Shown: positions 5,196-11,915 of the stretch, in pieces
How the letters are laid out: each line of letters starts with the position of its first letter
How positions within the stretch are numbered: position 1 is the first letter of the stretch
Assembly: GCA_017989575.1 (NCBI GenBank)
Contig: JAGNPP010000055.1
Span: forward strand, 1 to 11,915
Origin: Chryseobacterium sp.
GTDB taxonomy: Bacteria; Bacteroidota; Bacteroidia; Flavobacteriales; Weeksellaceae
DNA: 11,915 nucleotides
Reading direction: 5' to 3'
Position numbers and translations under genes: made by a program
The notes under the pieces: generated by a model
Database searches by the model: none
What the model was told of the DNA's origin: nothing
What the model saw: the letters and a program-made list of their open reading frames with translations, nothing else

Positions 5196-6821
5196 TTATC
5201 CTAAATATGGATACTTGTAATCTTTTGGAGAGACAAAAGTTTCTTTGATACTGCGTACAGAAACCCAACGCGTCAAGTTCATTTTGGAACCTGCTTTGTC
5301 ATTGGTTCCTGATGCTCGAGAGCCACCGAAAGGTTGCTGACCAACTACTGCGCCAGTCGGTTTATCATTGATATAGAAATTCCCGGAAGCGTTTTCCAAA
5401 GCTTTGTAAGCCTCGTCTATCGCGTATCTGTCTTGTGCGAAAATGGAACCTGTCAAAGAGTATTGCGTGGAAGTGTCAACCAATTTCAAAGTGTCTGCCC
5501 AGTTTTCATCTTCGTAAACAAAAACGGTAAGGATTGGTCCGAAGATCTCCTCCACAATACTTTCGTAATAAGGATTGATGGTTTCGATAACTGTTGGATG
5601 TACAAACCAGCCTTTTTTGTCGTCGCAAGTGCCTCCAATGATCACTTCGGCATCGCTGGCCAACTTTGCCCTGTCGATGTAGCCTTTGCATTTTTCGAAA
5701 GAATTCTTGTCAATCACTGCATTCACGAAGTTTGAAGGATCTTCTGGAGAACCGATTTTGATGGTTTTCATTTGAGCTTCCATCACCGCTTTCACTTCAT
5801 TCCAAAGGGATTTTGGAACATAAGCTCTGGACGCTGCGGAACATTTTTGACCTTGATATTCAAAAGAACCTCTCACCAAACCAGTTGCAACCGCTTCGAT
5901 ATTTGCAGATGGATGAACCATTACGAAGTCTTTTCCACCAGTTTCTCCAACAATTCTAGGATAAGATTTGTAGTTATGAATATTGTCGCCGATCATTTTC
6001 CACATTCCCTGAAATACTTTTGTAGAACCTGTAAAATGCAAACCTGCAAATTCTGGATGCGCCAAAACTTTCTCAGCTGTTTCTTTTCCATCTGTGAAAA
6101 TCATATTGATAACACCATCTGGAAGCCCAGCTTCTTTCAAAACGTCCATAATTACTTTTGCAGAATAGATCTGTTTGTCAGAAGGTTTCCAAACGACAAC
6201 ATTTCCCATCATTGCCATACAAGCTGGCAAGTTTCCTGCAATCGCTGTAAAGTTGAAAGGCGTCACTGCGAAACAGAAACCTTCCAAAGGTCTGTACTCA
6301 ACGCGGTTCCAAATTCCGGCGTCAGAAACTGGTTGCTCAGAATATAGATCGGTCATAAACTCTACGTTGAAACGCAAGAAATCTATGAATTCGCAAGCCG
6401 CGTCAATCTCTGCCTGATGAACGTTTTTGGATTGTCCGATCATCGTTGCAGCGTTGATCACATCTCTGTAAGGTCCAGCCAAAAGATCAGCCGCTTTCAA
6501 GAAAATTGCTGCTCTGTGCTCCCAACCTAAAGCGTTCCACTTACTTTTAGCTGCCAATGCCGTTTCTATCGCGCTGTCAACGTGTGACATATCGCCTTCG
6601 TAATAGAATCCGAAATCATGCTGATGATCCTGAGGTGAGCTCAGTTGTATTTTTTTGTCTGTTTTGATATCTTTTCCACCGATTACCATTGGGATTTCGG
6701 TTTTTTCTTTCCACATTTTTTTATAAGTAGAAATAAGGCTTTTTACCTCGTCGGAACCTGGAATGTAAGAATTTACGGGTTCGTTTTGTGCAAAAGGCAC
6801 TTGAGAAATGGCTTTAGACAT
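5196..6821 (-). CDS. pruA: L-glutamate gamma-semialdehyde (1-pyrroline-5-carboxylate) dehydrogenase
   Basis: Oxidises the semialdehyde form of P5C to L-glutamate with NAD+, the second step of proline degradation, completing the reaction begun by the PRODH encoded at 1328-2497. At 541 residues it fits the ALDH4A1 subfamily, which is longer than ordinary aldehyde dehydrogenases because of its N-terminal region. Visible landmarks: TPFNF with Asn190 (oxyanion hole), WKPSD (211-215, cofactor), FTGSTKVF (263-270), VGETGGKD with Glu293 (general base), GQKCSAASR with catalytic Cys327, and IFGPILTVFVYED near the C-terminus. Starts at ATG 6821, 22 bases after a good promoter box. All catalytic residues are intact. 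A long antisense ORF overlaps it and is a shadow. Confidence 0.96.
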   Translation of the reverse strand: MSKAISQVPFAQNEPVNSYIPGSDEVKSLISTYKKMWKEKTEIPMVIGGKDIKTDKKIQLSSPQDHQHDFGFYYEGDMSHVDSAIETALAAKSKWNALGWEHRAAIFLKAADLLAGPYRDVINAATMIGQSKNVHQAEIDAACEFIDFLRFNVEFMTDLYSEQPVSDAGIWNRVEYRPLEGFCFAVTPFNFTAIAGNLPACMAMMGNVVVWKPSDKQIYSAKVIMDVLKEAGLPDGVINMIFTDGKETAEKVLAHPEFAGLHFTGSTKVFQGMWKMIGDNIHNYKSYPRIVGETGGKDFVMVHPSANIEAVATGLVRGSFEYQGQKCSAASRAYVPKSLWNEVKAVMEAQMKTIKIGSPEDPSNFVNAVIDKNSFEKCKGYIDRAKLASDAEVIIGGTCDDKKGWFVHPTVIETINPYYESIVEEIFGPILTVFVYEDENWADTLKLVDTSTQYSLTGSIFAQDRYAIDEAYKALENASGNFYINDKPTGAVVGQQPFGGSRASGTNDKAGSKMNLTRWVSVRSIKETFVSPKDYKYPYLG

Positions 6822-6843
6822 ATATTTTAATTTTTGATTTTTA

Positions 6844-6874
6844 CAAATTTACAATAAGGATTTCAGAACCGCAA
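6844..6874 (-). promoter_or_regulatory. Bacteroidota-type promoter for pruA
   Basis: On the minus strand TAAATTTG (plus 6844-6851) is a perfect TAnnTTTG -7 box and TTG (plus 6872-6874) lies exactly 20 bases upstream, within the usual 17-23. The start of transcription would be near 6838, giving a leader of about 17 bases before the ATG at 6821. It is one of the two best-formed promoters in the window. Confidence 0.7.
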
Positions 6875-7048
6875 TTGAATCGGTTTCTTTTATTGATGGA
6901 GTTATGGAATTGTCTTTAAGTTGTTGTAGATTAATGTTTTATTAATTTAACAATTGAATTGATTTTGTTAAAATTTTCAAAAAAATACAATTTATTATTG
7001 ATAATTTAATCCAATAATTTTTACAGATTTTACATTAATGCAAATCAT

Positions 7049-7684
7049 TTAAGGGAGAATAAAAAAGAAAATAGCACAAAAGTGAAGAATGCTTCCACCC
7101 AAAACGAAAAGATGCCAAATAGGATGATAGTATGGTTTTCTGTCTTTAGCATAAAAATAAATTCCGAATGTGTAGCACAATCCGCCAAGAATTATCAATG
7201 ACAAAGCACCGGTTGATAGATTCTCAATCATCGGTTTGATAGCGATAATTGAAGCCCAACCCATCAAGGCGTAAAGTGAAAGTGAAATCTTCTCATTGTT
7301 TCGTAGTGGTGAGAATTTAAAAATAAATCCAATCAAAGCCATTCCCCAGATTACGCCAAACATACTCCAGCCCCAAGCGCCTTTCAGTCCAAGCAATGCG
7401 ACTGGCGTATAAGTTCCGGCAATCAAGACGTAGATGCTGAGATGGTCTATTTTTTGGCAGATTTTTTTCCATTTCAATCTGTGAACAGCGTGGTAAATAG
7501 TTGAAGCAGAATAGAGTAGTATCAAACTGATTCCGAAGATCAAAGAAGAAGCAATTGCAATGTTATTTTCGCTGATGATTGAATAATAAATCATCAGAAT
7601 CAAAGCTATGACGGACAAAACTACGCCCAAACCGTGAGTGATGACATTGTAGAATTCTTCTTGCTTTCTGTTTTTCTTCGGCAT
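7049..7684 (-). CDS. trhA: PAQR/hemolysin III family membrane protein (TrhA-like)
   Basis: 211 residues with about seven hydrophobic segments, the normal size for bacterial PAQR (hemolysin III) proteins. Family signs, numbered from the ATG: E9-E10 and NVITHGLG near the start, SASTIYH with His65 in the second segment region, DHLSIYVLIAGTYTP (80-94), and HPIWHLFVLGGSILHF with His187 and His191. The early His and the HxxxH pair are the expected metal ligands of this membrane-hydrolase-like fold. Bacterial members are linked to membrane homeostasis; the haemolysin name is historical and no toxin role is implied. I start at ATG 7684; an in-frame TTG at 7702 adds six residues but lies inside a TAnnTTTG box. 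It is transcribed away from dacB. No clear terminator follows. Confidence 0.9.
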   Translation of the reverse strand: MPKKNRKQEEFYNVITHGLGVVLSVIALILMIYYSIISENNIAIASSLIFGISLILLYSASTIYHAVHRLKWKKICQKIDHLSIYVLIAGTYTPVALLGLKGAWGWSMFGVIWGMALIGFIFKFSPLRNNEKISLSLYALMGWASIIAIKPMIENLSTGALSLIILGGLCYTFGIYFYAKDRKPYYHPIWHLFVLGGSILHFCAIFFFILP

Positions 7685-7699
7685 AATTTTGATTTTTAT

Positions 7700-7707
7700 C
7701 AAAGTTA
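7700..7707 (-). promoter_or_regulatory. Putative -7 promoter box for the PAQR gene
   Basis: The minus strand reads TAACTTTG, a perfect TAnnTTTG box, 15 bases before the ATG at 7684. No TTG is found at the right -33 distance. The last three bases of the box are the TTG that would otherwise be read as an upstream start codon. Confidence 0.45.
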
Positions 7708-7795
7708 ATTATTAAAGTTTTTTTGATGAAAGATGTTTAGGTTTTTAACACGAATTTAAGTGTTGCTTGCATAGAAATATTGGAAGTTTTAAACC

Positions 7796-7826
7796 TTGAC
7801 TTTGAGTTCAAAAATCATTAGTTTTG
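7796..7826 (+). promoter_or_regulatory. Bacteroidota-type promoter for dacB
   Basis: TTG at 7796-7798, a 20-base spacer, and TAGTTTTG at 7819-7826 (perfect TAnnTTTG). Transcription would start near 7831-7833, so the leader before ATG 7840 is only about 7-9 bases. The region 7685-7839 is the shared divergent control region for the PAQR gene and dacB. Confidence 0.68.
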
Positions 7827-7839
7827 ATAAAAAATCCGA

Positions 7840-9213
7840 ATGAAGACTTTCCTTTTAATTCCATTCATTGTTTCGCAAACTATTTTCTCACAATCGGTTT
7901 CTGCTGATTTGGAAAAATCTGTGAAAGAAATGATGTCAACTTCCAACGCTTTATCGGCGAATCTTTCGTTCTACGTTTCGGATGAAAAAGGAAATTTGGT
8001 TTATGAATTCAATGGAAACAAAGGACTTTCTACGGCAAGTACGCAGAAGATTTTCACGTCAATTGCGGCTTTGGAGACGCTTGGGAAAGATTATCAGTTC
8101 AAAACAACGGCTTCCTATTCCGGGAAAATATCGAATGGGAATTTGGATGGCGATTTTTACATTACTTCAAACGGTGATCCGACTTTGGGAAGTTGGAGAT
8201 TTGAAGTTTACAAACCTGAGAATTTCAAACAAAAATTAATTGAAGCTGTCAAGAAATCGGGCATCAAAAAAATCTCTGGAAATCTGATCGTAGATGATTC
8301 TTATTTCGATTTTCAAAGTACACCTGGCGGTTGGCCTTGGAACGATTTGGGAAATTATTATGGTGCGGGAACATATGGGGTGAATTGGAGAGAAAATCAG
8401 TTTGATATTAATATTAATGGAAATCAAATTAAAAGTTATTCTTATGACTTGGAAAACGTAGATTGGATTAATGAATTGAAAACCGGCGGAAATTCAGACC
8501 AAAGTTTGATTTTCACTGCGCCACATTCCAAGTCGGCAATGATCAACGGAATGTTGCCAGCTGGAAAAGTTACAACGGTTTCTGGTGCAACGCCCAATCC
8601 ACCAATACAATTAGCTGTTGAAATCAAAAAAATACTTGAAGATAATGGAATCTCGGTTTCGGGAAAAATAACCTCTTATTATAATGAAAAATTGGATGGA
8701 AAATCCATTGCAAAAGCACCAATTTCAAACATTATTTTTGAGTACAAATCACCAACGCTGGATAAAATCGTCTATTGGTTTTTGAGAAAAAGTGTTAACC
8801 TTTACGGTGAAACGCTCATCAAAACAATGGCAAAAGAAAAGCGGAATAATCCGAATTTCGAAACCGGAATCGACTTTTTAAAAGACTTTTGGAAATCGAA
8901 GGGCATCAATCCAATGATGATAAACTTTGCTGACGGAAGCGGACTTTCGCCTCAAAATTATGTCTCTGCAAAAGCACAAGTTCAAACTTTGTTGTATGCT
9001 AAAAAACAAAATTATTTTGATATTTTCTATGAAGGCTTTCCAACACAAAATGGCATCAAAATGAAAAGCGGAACGATAAAAGACAGCAAATCTTTCGCAG
9101 GTTATCACACATCCAAAAGTGGGAAGAATTACGTATTCTCTGTGATTCTGAATAATTATCAAGGTGGAAGTATCAGCAATGCGTTGTTTAAGGTTTTGGA
9201 TAATTTGAAGTAA
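7840..9213 (+). CDS. dacB: D-alanyl-D-alanine carboxypeptidase/endopeptidase (class C, PBP4 type)
   Basis: Periplasmic serine enzyme that trims or cuts peptidoglycan stem peptides (peptidase family S13). 457 residues, near the 477 of E. coli DacB. A signal peptide occupies about residues 1-18 (MKTFLLIPF...TIFSQS). The three penicillin-binding motifs are present: SxxK as Ser67-Thr-Gln-Lys70 within LSTASTQKIFTS, SxN as Ser318-Val-Asn320, and KSG at 409-411. YITSNGDPTLGS (108-119) and FADGSGLSPQN (363-373) are also family signatures. There is no C-terminal membrane anchor, as expected for PBP4. It has its own promoter. The following gene starts 28 bases downstream with no terminator between, so co-transcription is likely. 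Confidence 0.94.
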   Translation: MKTFLLIPFIVSQTIFSQSVSADLEKSVKEMMSTSNALSANLSFYVSDEKGNLVYEFNGNKGLSTASTQKIFTSIAALETLGKDYQFKTTASYSGKISNGNLDGDFYITSNGDPTLGSWRFEVYKPENFKQKLIEAVKKSGIKKISGNLIVDDSYFDFQSTPGGWPWNDLGNYYGAGTYGVNWRENQFDININGNQIKSYSYDLENVDWINELKTGGNSDQSLIFTAPHSKSAMINGMLPAGKVTTVSGATPNPPIQLAVEIKKILEDNGISVSGKITSYYNEKLDGKSIAKAPISNIIFEYKSPTLDKIVYWFLRKSVNLYGETLIKTMAKEKRNNPNFETGIDFLKDFWKSKGINPMMINFADGSGLSPQNYVSAKAQVQTLLYAKKQNYFDIFYEGFPTQNGIKMKSGTIKDSKSFAGYHTSKSGKNYVFSVILNNYQGGSISNALFKVLDNLK

Positions 9214-9241
9214 TTCAATATTTTTAAATCAAAATTTAAGG

Positions 9242-9919
9242 ATGAAATTAAATGTACTCTTTGTTTTTGCAATGGTTTTTATTCAAGCTCAAACATATAA
9301 GTTTGATTATTTTCTGAAATATGTTACCTCAGATGACAGAACCAATAGTGAACGTACGCTACAGTTTTTTGTTGATTCTAAAGGTAGTGGCAATGAATTA
9401 CTTTTTACGAAAACTGAAAAAGAAACATTGGTCACTTTATTAGTTTTAGACGAAAGCGTTAAGCATAATTTTAAGATTACAAATACAAACTTTCCAATAA
9501 AAAGTAATTCTTTTATTTATGTTGATTCTCAAAAATTATCAGGGTTGAAAAATGAAGATAAAAGAAGATTTTTTAAATCAGAAATTTTATTAGAAAATAA
9601 CGAAAAAGATGTCTTTAAAATCAAAGAATTTAAATCTGATAAATACAATAAACAAAGAGCGGAAGCTATTGTTGAAATGATTCCATTTGAAAGTAATCTA
9701 TCTGTTTATGCTTTAGTTTATCTTTTTGATTATCAAAATATCTACAAAAAAATAAAATTTGATAAAAGTTATATAATGAAGTCAGGAGAGATAAAATTTC
9801 AATTTCCAGGTTATGGTGAAATAACATCGAAAATTAAGCTCATCAATATGGAAAAACAATCAACTGAAGTAGTTTTGGATAAATCTAAAATTAAATATAA
9901 GAAAAACTTTGCGTATTAA
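9242..9919 (+). CDS. Hypothetical secreted protein
   Basis: 225 residues, family not recognised. It begins with a signal peptide (MKLNVLFVFAMVFIQAQ, cleavage expected near residues 15-17). The mature protein is rich in lysine, phenylalanine, tyrosine and asparagine with alternating polar and hydrophobic residues, which suggests beta structure (FDYFLKYVTSDD, LQFFVDSKG, SFIYVDSQKL). It has no cysteine in the mature part, no lipobox and no second hydrophobic segment, so it is probably periplasmic or released. The DNA is noticeably more AT-rich than dacB just upstream. It lies 28 bases after dacB and its last 11 bases overlap the glycosylase frame; these are likely one transcript. Whether its role relates to the cell wall is unknown. 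Confidence 0.7.
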   Translation: MKLNVLFVFAMVFIQAQTYKFDYFLKYVTSDDRTNSERTLQFFVDSKGSGNELLFTKTEKETLVTLLVLDESVKHNFKITNTNFPIKSNSFIYVDSQKLSGLKNEDKRRFFKSEILLENNEKDVFKIKEFKSDKYNKQRAEAIVEMIPFESNLSVYALVYLFDYQNIYKKIKFDKSYIMKSGEIKFQFPGYGEITSKIKLINMEKQSTEVVLDKSKIKYKKNFAY

Positions 9920-10391
9920 TTCCTTTCCACCAATCGTAGATGATAATTCCAAAATATTAATTCTTGGATCAATGCCCGGTGCAAAGTCTTTGGAGATGAA
10001 TCAATATTATGCCTTTCCGCAGAATCAGTTTTGGAAAATTATGTTTCATCTTTTTGATGCGGAATTTTCTGATGATTATGGGACGAGAATTAATTTCATT
10101 AAACAAAACAAAATTGCACTTTGGGACGTGATAGAAAGTTGTGAAAGAAAGGGTAGTCTGGACACAGAAATCAAAGCGGAAATTGATAATGATATTCCGC
10201 AATTGATTGAAAATCATTCAAATATTAAAATGATATTCTGTAATGGTCAAAAATCTTATAAAAATCTCTTGAAAATTCTAGGTAAAAACTTTAAAATCCC
10301 GATTTTGGTTTTGCCTTCTACAAGTCCGCTTCATACGGTTAGATTTGAAGAGAAATTGGAAAGCTGGAAAGTGATTCAGGAATATTTATGA
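9909..10391 (+). CDS. DNA-deoxyinosine (hypoxanthine/uracil) DNA glycosylase, UDG superfamily
   Basis: Base-excision repair enzyme of the UDG superfamily, family 6 (hypoxanthine-DNA glycosylase) type, removing deaminated bases, chiefly hypoxanthine. 160 residues, normal for the group. Motifs: SFPPIVDDNSKILILGSMPG (5-24) with GSMPG as motif 1, SLEMNQYYAFPQNQFW (27-42) with the conserved Asn39, ALWDV further on, and the closing LPSTSP motif followed by a helix with FEEKLESW. The start is TTG at 9909: the family N-terminus begins only a few residues before SFPP, and no in-frame ATG occurs there (the first is Met22 inside motif 1). It overlaps the preceding gene by 11 bases. Its stop is one base from the stop of aroE on the other strand. 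Confidence 0.88.
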   Translation: MRINSFPPIVDDNSKILILGSMPGAKSLEMNQYYAFPQNQFWKIMFHLFDAEFSDDYGTRINFIKQNKIALWDVIESCERKGSLDTEIKAEIDNDIPQLIENHSNIKMIFCNGQKSYKNLLKILGKNFKIPILVLPSTSPLHTVRFEEKLESWKVIQEYL

Positions 10392-10392
10392 T

Positions 10393-11118
10393 TTAACTCT
10401 TCCAAATCGCCCAAGCCTTCTCCGCCTGTTGTTCCAACATATAAAAACCATTCAAGGTAGTTGCTCCTTTTTCTGCAGATTTTCTAAGGAAAGCGGTTTC
10501 GGATGGATTGTATATCAAATCAATAACGTAATGTTTATCCGTAATCGAATTGAAGGGAAACGCAACAGAATCATCCACATTCGGGAAAGTTCCGACTGGT
10601 GTGGTTTGGATAATTAAAAGAGAATCTCTCACCAAATCATCGGAAAGATTTTCAAAATTGATTTCAGATTTTCTGGAAACGGTTTGGTGCTCAATATTGT
10701 GTTTGTCAAGAATATATCTTACAGCTTTTGCCGCGCCACCATCACCAAGAATCAAGGCTTTTTTGTGGTGTTCTTTTTTGTTGATGAGCAAAGTTTTTTC
10801 GAAACCGAAAGCATCTGTGTTGTAACCGATCTTTTTTCCGTTTTGGAAGCTGATACAATTCACTGCGCCAATTTTTGATGCCTCGTCACTTAGCTCATCT
10901 AGGAAAGGAATTACCGCTTGTTTGTAAGGGATTGTGACATTGATGCCAGCTAGGTTTTGGTTTTCGAAAACTGAATTTATACTTTCAATTTCCGAAATAT
11001 CAAAGAAGTTGTAGCTGTGATTTTGTAAGAATAATTTTTTGAATTTCTCCTCAAAATATTTTTTCGAGAATGAGTAAGAAATGTTTTTTCCAAGTAATCC
11101 GAATTCCTTTTTTTCCAT
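10393..11118 (-). CDS. aroE: Shikimate dehydrogenase (NADP+)
   Basis: Reduces 3-dehydroshikimate to shikimate, fourth step of the chorismate pathway to aromatic amino acids and folate; cytoplasmic. 241 residues, shorter than E. coli AroE (272). Substrate side: SYSFSKKYF with Ser16 and Ser18, GINVTIPYK with catalytic Lys66, GAVN (84-87), and NTDAFGF (100-106) with catalytic Asp102. NADP side: LGDGGAAKAV with the glycine-rich loop at 125-130, then VSRKSE. The end has the family NGFYMLEQQAEKAW. All catalytic residues are intact. It stands alone on the minus strand, converging on the glycosylase gene with no terminator between. A TAnnTTTG box lies four bases before the ATG. Confidence 0.95.
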   Translation of the reverse strand: MEKKEFGLLGKNISYSFSKKYFEEKFKKLFLQNHSYNFFDISEIESINSVFENQNLAGINVTIPYKQAVIPFLDELSDEASKIGAVNCISFQNGKKIGYNTDAFGFEKTLLINKKEHHKKALILGDGGAAKAVRYILDKHNIEHQTVSRKSEINFENLSDDLVRDSLLIIQTTPVGTFPNVDDSVAFPFNSITDKHYVIDLIYNPSETAFLRKSAEKGATTLNGFYMLEQQAEKAWAIWKS

Positions 11119-11122
11119 AATT

Positions 11123-11130
11123 CAAATTTA
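11123..11130 (-). promoter_or_regulatory. Putative -7 box directly before aroE
   Basis: The minus strand reads TAAATTTG, a perfect TAnnTTTG box, with only AATT between it and the ATG at 11118. If used, transcription would begin at or next to the start codon, giving a nearly leaderless mRNA. There is no TTG at the expected -33 distance, so the box may be fortuitous in this AT-rich stretch. Confidence 0.35.
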
Positions 11131-11177
11131 AGAATTATCAGAAAAATAAAGTAAGATTCTCCTTGAAATTAATTGAT

Positions 11178-11208
11178 AAAAAAGCAACTTGATTAATCTC
11201 AAATTGCT
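11178..11208 (-). terminator. Rho-independent terminator after the response regulator
   Basis: Read on the minus strand, AGCAATTTGA (11208-11199) pairs with TCAAGTTGCT (11192-11183), ten pairs including one U-G wobble, around a six-base loop and followed by six T's (A-run 11178-11183). The wobble pairs properly only in the minus-strand RNA, which fixes its direction. It ends the kinase/regulator transcript before the aroE promoter region. Confidence 0.88.
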
Positions 11209-11227
11209 AGTATTTCATTTAAAGAAA

Positions 11228-11608
11228 TTATGCTTGCCTTTCAGAATAATATCTTATTTTTTCAACGATTTCTCCCAGATCAAAAGGTTTTGGGATGAAA
11301 TCGATTGCGCCACTTTCTATGGCAGAATCTCCTAAACCTCGGCTGGCAGACATTATCACCACAGGAATATCTTTGAAATCCTGGTGTGCTTTTATCATCT
11401 TGCAAATATCGCGACCATCTTCTCCAGAAAGCCACATATCCATTAGTATCACGTCGGGTTTGGTAGAAGTTTCCAATAAAGAGTTAAACATATCTGTTCC
11501 ACGTTCGTAATTTGAAACTTCAAAACCTTCCATATCCAGCATTAATTTCACTGAATCTAAAATTGCTGGACTGTCATCTACGACTGCTATTTTTTTTGAA
11601 TTTGACAT
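11228..11608 (-). CDS. Single-domain response regulator (REC only)
   Basis: 126 residues forming one receiver domain with no output domain. The acidic pocket is Asp11-Asp12 (VVDDSPA), the phosphorylated residue is Asp57 (ILMDMWLSG), the switch residue is Ser87 (VIMSAS), and the conserved lysine is Lys107 (FIPKPFD). It ends just after the last helix. Such proteins act by protein contact or as phosphate carriers, in the manner of CheY or Spo0F, not by binding DNA. It starts 17 bases after the stop of the histidine kinase on the same strand, so the kinase is the likely phosphodonor. A terminator follows its stop. The stimulus and target are not apparent. Confidence 0.93.
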   Translation of the reverse strand: MSNSKKIAVVDDSPAILDSVKLMLDMEGFEVSNYERGTDMFNSLLETSTKPDVILMDMWLSGEDGRDICKMIKAHQDFKDIPVVIMSASRGLGDSAIESGAIDFIPKPFDLGEIVEKIRYYSERQA

Positions 11609-11625
11609 TTTTTCTAAGCGATTAA

Positions 11626-11915
11626 TTATGGGTTATCAGTTTTCGGAATTTCAAAACAAAAATCCGAACCTTTATCTTCAACTGAATTTACAAAAATCCT
11701 GCCACCGCTGCGTTTTATAATCTCTGAAGAGATATAAAGTCCCAATCCGAGACCAGGAAATGTATGTTCCATACTTCCACTGACTCTGTAATACTGTTCG
11801 AAAATCCTGTCCTGCTTGTCCTGCGGAATTCCTATTCCATAATCTTTGACGCAGAAAAGAACTTGATTTTTATCGGTTAATTTTTTGGTAATCTGTATTT
11901 TATCATCGTTTGGGG
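11626..11915 (-). CDS. Sensor histidine kinase, C-terminal end (partial)
   Basis: The minus-strand frame is open from the right edge to a TAA at 11628-11626, giving 96 codons. The visible part is the end of a HATPase_c ATP-binding domain: KDYGIGIPQDKQDRIFEQYYRV contains the G1 box (DYGIGIP) and F-box-like region, PGLGLGLYISSEIIKRSGG contains the G2 box, and the final strand is SDFCFEIPKTDNP. This is the standard ending of an orthodox sensor kinase. The sensor region, the phospho-accepting histidine and the N box lie outside the window, so membrane location and signal cannot be judged. The single-domain regulator follows 17 bases downstream in the same operon. Confidence 0.9.
   Translation of the reverse strand, partial: PNDDKIQITKKLTDKNQVLFCVKDYGIGIPQDKQDRIFEQYYRVSGSMEHTFPGLGLGLYISSEIIKRSGGRIFVNSVEDKGSDFCFEIPKTDNP

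Noticed and set aside
5772..6347. 191-codon plus-strand ORF antisense to pruA
   Set aside because: It lies wholly inside the intact pruA gene, its product is a Cys/His/Phe-rich jumble with no domain, and pruA codon structure explains the open frame.
6946..6972. Inverted repeat TTTAACAA/TTGTTAAA between pruA and the PAQR gene
   Set aside because: Eight AT-rich pairs with an 11-base loop, far (about 120 bases) from the pruA start and without a T-tract. Could be a site, but chance is as likely.
7684..7702. TTG start at 7702 for the PAQR gene
   Set aside because: The TTG is part of a TAnnTTTG box (7700-7707), and an ATG follows at 7684 with the usual family N-terminus.
7747..7764. Short inverted repeat AACAC/GTGTT in the PAQR-dacB divergent region
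   Set aside because: Only five pairs; expected by chance in a region of this size.
1..11915. Mobile element, phage, CRISPR or defence system
   Set aside because: No transposase, integrase, cas gene, direct-repeat array, toxin-antitoxin pair or nuclease/helicase module is visible in any frame. The content is mainly housekeeping.

Overview
The window looks like ordinary chromosome from a low-GC flavobacterium (Bacteroidota), most likely the Chryseobacterium/Weeksellaceae group. This rests on AT-rich DNA, several upstream regions carrying the Bacteroidota promoter box TAnnTTTG, few recognisable Shine-Dalgarno sites, and proteins of flavobacterial type (ALDH4A1-like PruA, eukaryote-like PRODH, DUF2007 protein, lipoprotein with a charged export signal). 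The genus is inferred. I see no tRNA, rRNA, CRISPR array, insertion sequence, integrase or phage gene.

Layout. The left edge holds the C-terminal 311 codons of purH (+), followed by a candidate structured RNA/repeat and a strong terminator. Next comes proline dehydrogenase (+, ATG at 1328) with its own promoter and a bidirectional terminator. A minus-strand block follows: an NTF2-like secreted protein and a lipoprotein (3469 to 2543), then a pncA - DUF2007 membrane protein - small membrane protein unit (5082 to 3558) closed by a palindromic terminator, then pruA (6821 to 5196) with a good promoter. A Bacteroidota-type inverted repeat lies between pruA and pncA. A PAQR/hemolysin III gene (-) is divergent from dacB/PBP4 (+). 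dacB leads a plus-strand run with an unknown secreted protein and a family-6 type uracil/hypoxanthine-DNA glycosylase, which meets aroE (-) with one base between the stop codons. The right edge holds a minus-strand two-component pair: the kinase C-terminus (partial) followed by a single-domain response regulator and terminator.

How the genes fit together. PRODH (proline to P5C) and PruA (P5C to glutamate, NAD+-dependent) form the complete proline-degradation route, encoded 2.7 kb apart on opposite strands with separate promoters. PncA feeds NAD+ salvage and may be read through from pruA. PurH, AroE, DacB and the glycosylase are housekeeping functions.

I found no convincing undescribed multi-gene system. 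The item most worth a second look is the structured element at about 987-1089. Two upstream TTG codons that look like start codons (1310 and 7702) are part of promoter boxes, so the true starts are downstream ATGs.
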